Assembly: GCA_036745275.1 (NCBI GenBank)
Contig: DAIOGK010000015.1
Coordinates: 1 to 64,000, forward strand
Direction of reading: 5' to 3'
DNA length: 64,000 nt
DNA from: JAIUNP01 sp020161975
GTDB taxonomy: Bacteria > Pseudomonadota > Alphaproteobacteria > Rhizobiales > Beijerinckiaceae
Shown piece by piece: positions 8,233 through 16,179 of the stretch. The notes under the pieces were generated by a model. It saw only the letters and a program-made list of their open reading frames with translations, did not search any database and was not told where the DNA came from. The translations under genes and the position numbers were made by a program. Position 1 is the first letter of the stretch; each line of letters starts with the position of its first letter.

Positions 8233-9369
8233 TCATTCCGCTACGTCGGCGCGGAAACGGCGCATATCCACCGCATGGCGCTTGCGGCCCCAGGTGCCGG
8301 CGGGGCCATCGAATACGCCGGCCATGGCCGTGCCACAGGTGGTGCAATGTCCGCGCGCATCGAGCCTGTAGCGGCTGATGGCGTGCCAGTCGCGCTCGAT
8401 GACACGCGTGCCGCAGCCGGTGCAGTAGCTCGACTGGCGGTTGCGGTCGTGAACATTGCCGACATAGACGTGGTGGAGGCCCGCTGCGATGGCGATGCTG
8501 CGGGCGCGGGACAGCGTTGCATGGGGTGTGCGGGCGTGATCCTTCATCCGGTGATCGGGATGAAAGGCGCTGAAGTGCAAGGGCACGTTACGATTGAGAT
8601 TATGCGCGATCCAGCGGCACATCGCGGCGATCTCGGCGTCGGAATCGTTCTCGCCCGGGATGAGCAGCGTGGTCAGTTCGGTCCAGACGCGGGTTTCATG
8701 GATGAGGTAGGTCAGCGTCTCCAGGACATCCGACAGGCGTGATTTCGTGAGGCGCCGGTAAAAATCCTCGCTGAAGGCCTTCAGATCGACGTTGGCGGCA
8801 TCCATGGCGGCGAAGAACTCGCCGCGCGCCTCCTTCGTGATGGCACCGGCGGTGACCGCCACGGTACGGATGCCTTCGGCGCGGCAGGCGGCAGCGACAT
8901 CCACCGCGTATTCAAGAAAAATCACCGGATCATTGTAGGTGAAGGCAACCGAACGGCAGCCGAGCGCCTTGGCGGCGCGGGCAATGGCGGCGGGGGAAGC
9001 TTCCTCGGCCAGCGTGTCCATCTCCCGGCTTTTCGAGATTTCGTGGTTCTGGCAGAACGAGCAGGCAAGATTGCATCCCGCCGTGCCGAAGGAGAGGATC
9101 GGTGTGCCCGGCAGGAAATGAGCGAGCGGCTTTTTCTCGACGGGATCAACGGCAAAGCCGGATGAACGGCCGTAGGTGGTCAGTACCATGCGCCCGTTCT
9201 GCCGGGCGCGAACAAAGCACAGGCCGCGCTGGCCCTCGTTGAGCCGGCAAAGACGCGGGCAAAGGCGGCATTCGATCCGGCCATCGGGCAAGAGAGCGAA
9301 ATGCCGGCCTTCGACAGTAAATCTGTCGCCGATTTCGGCATTTTTGGATACAATCGGCGCGACTTTCAT
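8233..9369 (-). CDS. amrS: AmmeMemoRadiSam system radical SAM enzyme
   Basis: A 378-residue radical S-adenosylmethionine enzyme of the AmrS type. The cluster motif CNLACSFC is at residues 99-106 (C99, C103, C106), followed by QNHEISKSRE, characteristic of this family. An N-terminal Cys cluster (C34, C37, C41, C51) and a C-terminal zinc-ribbon-like pair (YCTGCGTRV and HCTTCGTAM) flank the barrel. The system joins AMMECR1, Memo and this radical SAM protein; its chemistry is not established from sequence. The gene is divergent from the fused Memo-AMMECR1 gene, with only 56 bases between the chosen starts, so the two probably share a promoter region. Confidence 0.93.
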   Translation of the reverse strand: MKVAPIVSKNAEIGDRFTVEGRHFALLPDGRIECRLCPRLCRLNEGQRGLCFVRARQNGRMVLTTYGRSSGFAVDPVEKKPLAHFLPGTPILSFGTAGCNLACSFCQNHEISKSREMDTLAEEASPAAIARAAKALGCRSVAFTYNDPVIFLEYAVDVAAACRAEGIRTVAVTAGAITKEARGEFFAAMDAANVDLKAFSEDFYRRLTKSRLSDVLETLTYLIHETRVWTELTTLLIPGENDSDAEIAAMCRWIAHNLNRNVPLHFSAFHPDHRMKDHARTPHATLSRARSIAIAAGLHHVYVGNVHDRNRQSSYCTGCGTRVIERDWHAISRYRLDARGHCTTCGTAMAGVFDGPAGTWGRKRHAVDMRRFRADVAE

Positions 9370-9425
9370 GATTTTTCAACCATAAACCGGCTTGGTTAAG
9401 AGACTTTCATTGATTGGATACGCCC

Positions 9426-10844
9426 ATGCTTGCCGAACCATCCGCATCTGCCGCCGAGGCGATCCAGTTGCCGCAGGTCGCAGGGCAGTTCTATCCAGCC
9501 GAACCCCTGCAACTGGCCGCGCAACTCAAGCGCTGCATGTTGGAAGGCAAGCGCAGCAGCATCGAGGCGCCCAAGGTCATTGTCGCGCCTCACGCGGGCA
9601 TCGTCTATTCGGGCGGGGTCGCGGCGTCAGCGTTCGCCGGGCTTGCACGGCGCGCGCATCTGATCCGCCGCGTGGTGCTGGTCGGGCCGGCGCACAGGTT
9701 TGCCTTCCGCGGCATTGCGCTGGCGACCGCCAGTCGCTGGCGGACGCCGCTCGGCGATGTACCGGTCGATCTTGCGATGCAGCGGCGCCTCAAGCCGATG
9801 GCCGAGGTGAGCCTGGATGATCGCCCGTTTGAGAACGAGCATTCACTGGAAGTGCTGCTGCCGTTTCTTCAGGCCAGCCTGAAGACCTTTGAAATCGTGC
9901 CGATGCTGGTAGGCGATGTCGCGCCCTCCGTGGTTTCTGATGCGCTGGAACGGGTGTGGGGCGGACCGGAAACCATCATCGTGGTCTCGTCCGACCTGTC
10001 GCATTTCAAGCCGGCACAGGAGGCGAAGGATTTCGACACCGTAACCCGACGTCTTGTCGAGATGCTGGAAGCCGGGCAACTCAATGGCGAACGGGCCTGT
10101 GGCCATCGGGCTCTCGCCGGGGCGCTCCTTCGGGCGCGGGCGCTTGATCTGCGTGTAACCGGCGTGGACATGGCCACTTCGGGTGATCTGACCGGCGATG
10201 AGACCCGGGTGGTCGGGTATGGCGCCTTCCTCATGGAATATGCAGCGCAAGCCGCCTTGTCATCGGCAGAACGGCGGGTTCTGCTGATCACAGCCGCACG
10301 CATTCTGGCCCATGCCTGTCAGAACGGCGGCAAGGCGCCCAGTCTTTCAGTCAACGGTGCACTGCCCATGACGCTTTCAGCGTTACGGGCGACCTTCGTC
10401 AGCCTGGAGCAGGGCGGGCGCTTGCGCGGCTGTATCGGCTCCACACAGGCGCACCGTCCGCTTTTGCAGGATGTGCTGGCCAATACGATCAAGGCGGCCT
10501 TCGGCGACCGACGTTTCCCCGGCGTGACGACATCGGAACTCGACGGGCTTGATCTCAGCATTTCCATTCTGTCGCATCCGCGTCCCATCGCGGCGGAAAG
10601 CGAGCAGGCGTTGATAGACGAACTTTCGCCGGATCGCGACGGTCTCATCATTGCCGATCAGGGGCGCAGCGCGCTGTTCCTGCCGCATGTCTGGAAGCAG
10701 ATTCCCGATCCGAAGGTCTTTCTTGCAGCCCTGCGCCAGAAGGCGGGCCTTGCCGCCGACCACTGGTCGCCGACGTTCCGGGCCTTGCGCTTTGGCGCCG
10801 AGAAGTTCGGCGCTCCGGTCAAGTCCCTGCTCGCGGCGCGATAA
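9426..10844 (+). CDS. Fused Memo (AmrB) and AMMECR1 (AmrA) protein
   Basis: A 472-residue two-domain protein. Residues about 10-260 are Memo-like, with the metal-site stretches VAPHAGIVYSGGVAASAF, GPAHRF, ENEHSLEVLLPFLQ and VSSDLSHF, related to catechol dioxygenase LigB. Residues about 280-470 are AMMECR1-like (SLEQGGRLRGCIGS, with RLRGCIG the family hallmark, then AFGDRRFPG and DQGRSALFLPHVW). Separate amrA and amrB genes are usual, so the fusion supports direct partnership. The ATG at 9426 (GGA upstream) is preferred; a TTG at 9414 is possible. It converges with the TRAP substrate-binding protein gene. Confidence 0.92.
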   Translation: MLAEPSASAAEAIQLPQVAGQFYPAEPLQLAAQLKRCMLEGKRSSIEAPKVIVAPHAGIVYSGGVAASAFAGLARRAHLIRRVVLVGPAHRFAFRGIALATASRWRTPLGDVPVDLAMQRRLKPMAEVSLDDRPFENEHSLEVLLPFLQASLKTFEIVPMLVGDVAPSVVSDALERVWGGPETIIVVSSDLSHFKPAQEAKDFDTVTRRLVEMLEAGQLNGERACGHRALAGALLRARALDLRVTGVDMATSGDLTGDETRVVGYGAFLMEYAAQAALSSAERRVLLITAARILAHACQNGGKAPSLSVNGALPMTLSALRATFVSLEQGGRLRGCIGSTQAHRPLLQDVLANTIKAAFGDRRFPGVTTSELDGLDLSISILSHPRPIAAESEQALIDELSPDRDGLIIADQGRSALFLPHVWKQIPDPKVFLAALRQKAGLAADHWSPTFRALRFGAEKFGAPVKSLLAAR

Positions 10845-10845
10845 C

Positions 10846-11919
10846 TCAGTCTTCGTTCATCGCCGACAGACCGGCGACGCCGATGCGTCGCCACAGACGC
10901 GTCCGGCTGCGGAAGGCCGTGTACGAGTTGTGAATTCGGCCGGAGAGCTCTGATTTCCCGGCAAGGTTGCCAACAACGAGTTCTGCTGCCTTGCGCGCAG
11001 CCGCCAACAGATCCGGCGAAAAGCGCGTGACCTGCACGTTGTGCGACTGGATCAGATCGACCAGAGCGGCGCCGTTCAGGGCTTCGGCCTCGGCAAGGCC
11101 ACGGGCATGTGTTTCAGCCGCAGCGACGGCGATCGCGGCCTTCTGGTCGGTCGTGAGTTTTTCCCACGCCTTGGTGTTGATCAACGCTTCGGCGGCGCCA
11201 TTTGGCTTGTTGAAGCCGGGGGCATAGTAGTTTGCGGCAACGCTGGCAAACCCCATCGGGGCGTCGTTCATGGGGGCGAGAAACTCAACGCCGTCGACAA
11301 CCCCTTTTGAAAGGGCCGGCAGCATATCGGGCACGGGAATGGCGATGCCCGTAGCCCCCAGTTGCTGCCAGACCTCCGCGCCCAATCCCTGCACCCGGAT
11401 GCGCAGGCCCATGGCATCGGCGAGGCCGGCGATTGGCTTTCGGAACCAGCCGCCCATCGACGGACCGGTGTTTCCGGCCAGCATCGGTCGAACGCCGAAG
11501 GGAGCGTAAAGCTCCTCCCAAAGAGCCTGTCCACCGCCGCGTTCCAGCCAGGATTGATGCTCGACCGGGCCGGCGCCGAAAGGAACCGTTGTGAAGAACA
11601 CCGAAGCCGGCATCTTGCCGACCCAGTAGAACGCAGCCGTGTGCCCCATTTCCACCGAGCCGTTGGACACGGCATCAAGCACCTGAAGGCCCGGCACGAT
11701 CTCACCGGCACCAAACAGGTCCACTTCCAGCCGCCCCCCCGTCAGTTCGCCGATGCGCCGGGCAAAATGCGCTGCCGCCGTGCCGGGGCCGGGCAGGTTC
11801 TTGGTCCAGGAGGTGGCCATGCGCCAGCGGACGCGCCCCTCGGCGATGGCGGGCATCGAAAGGCCTGTTGCGGCAGCGCCGGTAAGTCCGGCCAGGGTTG
11901 AACGACGGGTCAGGCGCAT
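10846..11919 (-). CDS. TRAP transporter solute-binding protein (DctP family), thiamine operon-linked
   Basis: A 357-residue periplasmic solute receptor. The N-terminus LTRRSTLAGLTGAAATGLS with cleavage after AIA looks like a Tat or Sec signal peptide (twin Arg at residues 4-5). The mature part matches DctP/SiaP-type receptors: ATSWTKNLPG, GRLEVDLFGAGEIVPGLQVLDAV and the conserved GLRIRVQG segment with its carboxylate-binding Arg. No DctQ or DctM membrane gene is near. It starts two bases after the thiD stop and is the last gene of the riboswitch-controlled thiamine operon, suggesting a thiamine-related ligand; that is inference. Confidence 0.88.
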   Translation of the reverse strand: MRLTRRSTLAGLTGAAATGLSMPAIAEGRVRWRMATSWTKNLPGPGTAAAHFARRIGELTGGRLEVDLFGAGEIVPGLQVLDAVSNGSVEMGHTAAFYWVGKMPASVFFTTVPFGAGPVEHQSWLERGGGQALWEELYAPFGVRPMLAGNTGPSMGGWFRKPIAGLADAMGLRIRVQGLGAEVWQQLGATGIAIPVPDMLPALSKGVVDGVEFLAPMNDAPMGFASVAANYYAPGFNKPNGAAEALINTKAWEKLTTDQKAAIAVAAAETHARGLAEAEALNGAALVDLIQSHNVQVTRFSPDLLAAARKAAELVVGNLAGKSELSGRIHNSYTAFRSRTRLWRRIGVAGLSAMNED

Positions 11920-11921
11920 GA

Positions 11922-12722
11922 TCACCACCAGCGATAAAAATGGTGGACCGGGCCATGACCATGACCGATCTGGAGGCGATCAGACGCGGAAATGGCAGCG
12001 GAAACGTAGGCCTTTGCATGGCGGACAGCCGTCTCAAGCGACTGGCCCTTCGCCAGGCCCGCAGCGATGGCGGCGGACAGCGTGCAGCCTGTGCCATGGG
12101 TGTTTTGCGTAAGAACGCGGGGCGATGCGAGGCGCAACGGTCCGGCGGCGGTGACGAGCAGATCAATCGCTTCGGGTCCATTGCCATGGCCACCCTTGAT
12201 CAGCACGGCAGCCGGGCCGAGCGCGAGCAGGGCGCTGGCTTGCCGAGCCATCTCTGTCTCGCTGAACGCATATGTCGTTCCCAGCAAGGCAGCCGCCTCC
12301 GGCAGGTTGGGGGTAATCAGCGCGGCTTTCGGAATGAGGACGCGCCGCAGTGCCTCGATGGCCTCATCGGCCAGTAGACGGTCGCCGGAGGTTGCGACCA
12401 TCACGGGGTCGAGCACGATGTTGCGGGCGTTGTGGCGGATCAGCCCCTCGGCGACGGCCTCGATCACGCCGGGCTGGGACAGCATACCAATCTTCACGGC
12501 ACCCACGGCAAGATCGGATAAAACACTGTCCATCTGCGTCGCGATGAAGGGGGGCGGCACATCGTGAATGGCCTGCACGCCGCGCGTATTCTGCGCCGTC
12601 AGCGCGGTGATGACGCTGGCGCCGTAAACGCCCATGGCGGAAAACGTCTTCAGATCGGCCTGAATGCCGGCGCCGCCGCCGGAATCGGAGCCGGCGATGG
12701 TCAGGGCGATGGCGTTACTCAC
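11922..12722 (-). CDS. thiD: Hydroxymethylpyrimidine kinase / phosphomethylpyrimidine kinase
   Basis: A 266-residue cytoplasmic ribokinase-fold enzyme phosphorylating HMP and HMP-P to HMP-PP for thiamine assembly. It begins ALTIAGSDSGGGAGIQADLK, the substrate-binding signature, and carries VLDPVMVATSGD, ALITPNLPEA and the anion-hole/catalytic segment GTGCTLSAAIAAGLAKG. Its start overlaps the thiE stop by four bases, showing translational coupling. Third gene of the thiM-thiE-thiD-TRAP receptor operon. Confidence 0.97.
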   Translation of the reverse strand: MSNAIALTIAGSDSGGGAGIQADLKTFSAMGVYGASVITALTAQNTRGVQAIHDVPPPFIATQMDSVLSDLAVGAVKIGMLSQPGVIEAVAEGLIRHNARNIVLDPVMVATSGDRLLADEAIEALRRVLIPKAALITPNLPEAAALLGTTYAFSETEMARQASALLALGPAAVLIKGGHGNGPEAIDLLVTAAGPLRLASPRVLTQNTHGTGCTLSAAIAAGLAKGQSLETAVRHAKAYVSAAISASDRLQIGHGHGPVHHFYRWW

Positions 12723-13375
12723 GGTTGTCTCCCCGAGGTTGCAAGTGCCCGGTCAACACGCGCGCGCAAGTCACGGGTGGCGGCGCCGACATCCGTGGCC
12801 ATGAACAGCGCGGAGATGATGGCAACGCCATCGGCGCCGGCGGCGATGACGTCGGCGAGGTTGGTGGCATCGATGCCCGCAATCGCTCCGATGGGCACTT
12901 TCAGGCCAGCGGCCTCGGCGCGAAGACGGGCGAGGCCCGCAAGACCCACCGGCGGATCCGGGTTGTCCTTGCTGCTCGTGCTGAAAACACCGCCAATGCA
13001 GCCATAATCGATGCGGGTGAGGGGCGCAGCGGCAATATCGGCGGATGATTTCAGCGTGATGCCGATGATGGCCTCAGGTCCGAGCAGGCGTCTGGCATCG
13101 GCGGGCAGCATGTCCTCGTTGCCGAGATGGACGCCATCTGCCCCGGCCGCAAGCGCGATATCCACACGGTCGTTGACGAGCAGGGGAATGCGCCCCGCCA
13201 GTGCGGCTTTGACGGCGCGGGTCCGTTCGATGAACAGCCGGGTTCCGGCGTGCTTGTCGCGAAGCTGGAGCAGGGTTGCGCCATTTGCCGCGGCCTCGGC
13301 GGCGAGGGTCGCGAGGTCGCGTCCTTGCGTGCGTTCCGGATCGAGAATTGCATAAAGGGCAATGTTTGCGCGCAT
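12719..13375 (-). CDS. thiE: Thiamine phosphate synthase
   Basis: A 218-residue TIM-barrel enzyme condensing HMP-PP with thiazole phosphate to give thiamine monophosphate. Family elements seen are LYAILDP, QLRDKHAGTRLFI, PLLVNDRVDIALAAGADGVHLGNEDM, IIGITLKS, YGCIGGVFSTSSKDNP and GADGVAIISALF. The start overlaps the thiM stop by one base and the end overlaps thiD, so the three enzymes are translationally coupled under the TPP riboswitch. Confidence 0.96.
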   Translation of the reverse strand: MRANIALYAILDPERTQGRDLATLAAEAAANGATLLQLRDKHAGTRLFIERTRAVKAALAGRIPLLVNDRVDIALAAGADGVHLGNEDMLPADARRLLGPEAIIGITLKSSADIAAAPLTRIDYGCIGGVFSTSSKDNPDPPVGLAGLARLRAEAAGLKVPIGAIAGIDATNLADVIAAGADGVAIISALFMATDVGAATRDLRARVDRALATSGRQP

Positions 13376-14100
13376 CAGACGAGTTTCCCGTGGCGTTCGA
13401 TGTCGGCGGGGTGAAGGGCGGCAAGTTCGTCGAGAAAAGCGACAGCGAAGCTGCCAGGGCCGGCAGAGCGGGCGCCCGCCCGTTCCCCGGCAATGCCATA
13501 GGCGAGCAGCGCGGTGGCAGCGGCCAGCATCGCGTTCTCTTCAACCACCAGCAGCGCGGCAATCACTGCACCAAGGGCGCAGCCCATCGCGGTGACCTGC
13601 GCGGCAAGCGGATGACCGTTGTGAACCTTCATCGTTTGCCCGTTGGCCCGCACGACATCGATGGCCCCTGTCGTGACGGTCACGGTGTCCGGAGGAACAA
13701 GCGCAGCAAGCTCACTCTCTGATGTATTTGCTTTCAGCACCGTTGGCCGAAAGGTCAGAAGGTCGCGGGCAAAGGCGCCGCGGGGGCCCGAGAGATTGGT
13801 GAAGACCGGATCGAGCACCAGGGGACGCTTGCGGGTGCGCGCCTCGACGAAGGCGCGGCCCGCCGCTTCCATCCGCAACGGGTCCATCATTCCAAGATTG
13901 ACGAGCACGGCATCGGCGCCGGTGACGAAGGCCGCAATTTCCTCGGGATTGACGGTGAGGGTGGGGATTGCACCCAGCGCCAGAAGCGTGTTGGCCGTGC
14001 GTTCTGCAGCAACAGGGCTCGTGATGGCATGAACGCGCGGGGCGCGTCCCCTCAGGCGGGAGAAGGCCAGGGCGTGGTGCGCAAGCGGATGTGTTGCCAT
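13375..14100 (-). CDS. thiM: Hydroxyethylthiazole kinase
   Basis: A 241-residue salvage kinase phosphorylating the thiazole alcohol (THZ). It shows the family stretches VHAITSPVAAERTANTLLALGAIP, ADAVLVNLGMMDP, PLVLDPVF, VLKANTSESELAAL and the active-site loop VTAMGCALGAVIAALL with the conserved Cys. thiM with thiD and thiE makes a salvage set (thiazole plus HMP to thiamine phosphate), with no de novo genes such as thiC or thiG alongside. It is the first gene after the TPP riboswitch. Confidence 0.95.
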   Translation of the reverse strand: MATHPLAHHALAFSRLRGRAPRVHAITSPVAAERTANTLLALGAIPTLTVNPEEIAAFVTGADAVLVNLGMMDPLRMEAAGRAFVEARTRKRPLVLDPVFTNLSGPRGAFARDLLTFRPTVLKANTSESELAALVPPDTVTVTTGAIDVVRANGQTMKVHNGHPLAAQVTAMGCALGAVIAALLVVEENAMLAAATALLAYGIAGERAGARSAGPGSFAVAFLDELAALHPADIERHGKLV

Positions 14101-14110
14101 GAAGCGTGCT

Positions 14111-14191
14111 TTCCTCCGCCGGTGTTAACCGGATCAGGTTCAACGGGTTGGCAACCTGCCTCTCAGCCGCAGCTACGCTTTGGCACCCCGA
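14111..14191 (-). promoter_or_regulatory. TPP riboswitch (THI element)
   Basis: Read on the minus strand, the leader of thiM carries the conserved THI-box elements: an initial GGGGTGCC, CTGAGA at the centre, and ACCTGATCCGG followed by TTAACACC, ending close to the thiM start. These are the pyrimidine- and pyrophosphate-binding helices of the thiamine pyrophosphate aptamer. Only about ten bases separate it from the ATG, so control is probably by hiding the ribosome site (GGAGGAAAGC) rather than by a terminator. When TPP is high, the whole salvage operon and the attached TRAP receptor should be off. Confidence 0.95.
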
Positions 14192-14237
14192 GCATCTTTT
14201 GAACTAGCCATGATGCGGGCAAATTGCAAGCGCGCGT

Positions 14238-15251
14238 TCACAGCGTCCGGGGCGGAGCCGCCTTGCGCTGACGTTTGCGCTCGATACCAAGCCTGCGTTC
14301 CCGAAGGATCACGAAAATGCCCGAGGCGATCACGATCGTTGCGCCGACCACCATCAGCAATTCGGGGATCTGGTCGAAGAACAGCCAGCTGATCAGCAAG
14401 GCCCAGACCATCGACGTGTAATCGAACGGTGCAATGACCGAGGCGTCGGCAAAGCGATAGCAGTGGGTCATCAGAATCTGGCCGATGCCGCCAAAAAAGC
14501 CGATGGAGGCCAGCAGGGCAAAGTCGCGACCCGTCGGCCAGATCCAGGCCAGGTCCGGACGGAGCAGGCCGACCGCGAAGGTGATGAGCGAGAGTGCCGT
14601 GGTGGTCAGCGAGAAATAGACGACGATTGCGCCGGTGTGCTCTGTCGCCGTCAGTTTGCGCACCTCGATCATCGCGAAGGCGGAACAGACCGCGCCCGCC
14701 AACGCAAAGCCGATGCCGGTCCAGGCGTTGGGATCGGTGATGCCGCTGCCAATGGACAGGTGCGGCAGCAGCATGATGATCACTCCGGCAAAGCCGATCA
14801 GCACCGCCGTCCAGCGGTAGAGCCGGATCACTTCCTTGAGGATGATGGCGGCCAGAACGACGCTGAGCAGCGGCGCAACGTAGCCAAAAGCCGTCGCATC
14901 AGGCAGGGGCAGGTAGATCAGCGCATTGAAGCCCATGAACATGCCCAGCGAGCCGATGAGCCCGCGCCGGACGTGGCCCGAAAGGTTCTTCGTGACAAAG
15001 GCGGCAGACAGAGGCCGAGCATAGGACAGCCACAAAATGACCGGCAGCAACGCAAAAAACGAACGGAAGAAGATCATTTCTCCAAGCGGCACCGGTGTCG
15101 ACAGTCCGCCGCTGGAGGCATATTTCACAATTGCCGACATGACCGTGAACGACAGCGCCGCGATGATTTTCAGCAGGATGCCGAGGGCGGGCCGCTGCGG
15201 CGGGCGCGTCGGGGCAACGGCGGGTTCATCCGACGGGGGTAGGGTCGTCAT
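14238..15251 (-). CDS. EamA/DMT-family transporter
   Basis: A 337-residue inner-membrane protein with about ten hydrophobic helices in two EamA repeats, the drug/metabolite transporter layout (S-adenosylmethionine/RhaT-type exporters). The N-terminal 25 residues are Pro-rich and cytoplasmic; the C-terminal tail is strongly basic (RERRLGIERKRQRKAA). Landmarks are FRSFFALLPVILW after helix 2 and FDYTSMVWALLISWLFF near the end. Substrate unknown. It lies upstream of the thiamine riboswitch on the same strand but is separated from it, so it is unlikely to belong to that operon. Confidence 0.88.
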   Translation of the reverse strand: MTTLPPSDEPAVAPTRPPQRPALGILLKIIAALSFTVMSAIVKYASSGGLSTPVPLGEMIFFRSFFALLPVILWLSYARPLSAAFVTKNLSGHVRRGLIGSLGMFMGFNALIYLPLPDATAFGYVAPLLSVVLAAIILKEVIRLYRWTAVLIGFAGVIIMLLPHLSIGSGITDPNAWTGIGFALAGAVCSAFAMIEVRKLTATEHTGAIVVYFSLTTTALSLITFAVGLLRPDLAWIWPTGRDFALLASIGFFGGIGQILMTHCYRFADASVIAPFDYTSMVWALLISWLFFDQIPELLMVVGATIVIASGIFVILRERRLGIERKRQRKAAPPRTL

Positions 15252-15272
15252 GTCAGGTTTGCCTTTCCGGTG

Positions 15273-16046
15273 CTACCGGAACAGGCGCAACCGATCATGC
15301 AACGAAAGTATATCCATATCGGCAAATGTCGCCGGGTTGGTCAACCCTTCCGTGGCCATCGGGGCGTTCACGTCTGTGAAAGCAGCGTCCACTGCCGACT
15401 GCCGGGTGGGCTCGTCCGGCCAGAGTGCGGCGTTGCCGGTGGCGGGGCAGGGTGCGCGCGGCGGAGCCTTGATGTCGCAGGTTGCCAACAGGGTCCGGAT
15501 GCGGTCCTCGACGAAACACAGCGTGTCGATGACCTTGCGGGTCCGCTGGGCCGTGATGTCCTGAAAGCCGCAGGCGGCGAAGATCTCTGTGGCCGAGGCA
15601 TCGAGACTATCGCATTCGCTGTCCGGATGGCCGCGTTCGCGCATCAGCCAGGCATGTTCCTGCACCCGCTCAGCCGCGCCAAGAATGGCTGTCGTGGCAT
15701 TTTCCGTGGCATTCACGACCGCCTGAAGTTCGCCGGAGGCCTCGAAAAGGCGGCTGACGCCCTGCGTTTGCGGCTGGATCTTGCCCACCTCGACATGGGT
15801 CAGCGCGATGGCCTCAGCCATTTCGGCAAGGCCGGCGGCCAGTGCCTCGCTGCGCGCATCGCGGGCGGGCTTTTCAACCATGCGGCGCAGCGCGGCAAGC
15901 TCTGCGACAATCGTATCCGTACCTTCCATGCGGCAGCGGCGGGCATGTTCAGCCAAAAACCAGCGACCGCGTGCTGTTTCCGCAACAGCTGCGGCAATGG
16001 TGTCATAGTCCTCGCAATCGGCGAGATTTTGAGCCGTGTCGGACAT
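15273..16046 (-). CDS. cheZ: CheZ-family protein phosphatase
   Basis: A 257-residue, mostly helical protein. Its core matches CheZ, the phosphatase that dephosphorylates the chemotaxis regulator CheY-P: the stretch ACGFQDITAQRTRKVID contains the QDxTxQ active-site helix with the catalytic Gln. The following FVEDRIRTLL belongs to the long hairpin, and a C-terminal HDRLRLFR could be the CheY-binding tail. No other chemotaxis genes are near, but the flagellar cluster begins 15 kb away. I chose the ATG at 16046; an extension to 16076 is possible and the ribosome site is weak either way. It is divergent from the Mla-type operon. Confidence 0.8.
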   Translation of the reverse strand: MSDTAQNLADCEDYDTIAAAVAETARGRWFLAEHARRCRMEGTDTIVAELAALRRMVEKPARDARSEALAAGLAEMAEAIALTHVEVGKIQPQTQGVSRLFEASGELQAVVNATENATTAILGAAERVQEHAWLMRERGHPDSECDSLDASATEIFAACGFQDITAQRTRKVIDTLCFVEDRIRTLLATCDIKAPPRAPCPATGNAALWPDEPTRQSAVDAAFTDVNAPMATEGLTNPATFADMDILSLHDRLRLFR

Positions 16047-16179
16047 GCGGGTTGCCTGAATCCATGTGATACACACACCATTGTGGGCCGCGCATGGTTA
16101 ATTGCTGGTGCATGTCGCCCAGTCGCCCCCTAGACTGACGGGCGATTCATTCAATTTTTCACTGGAGACGCGAGCCGGG

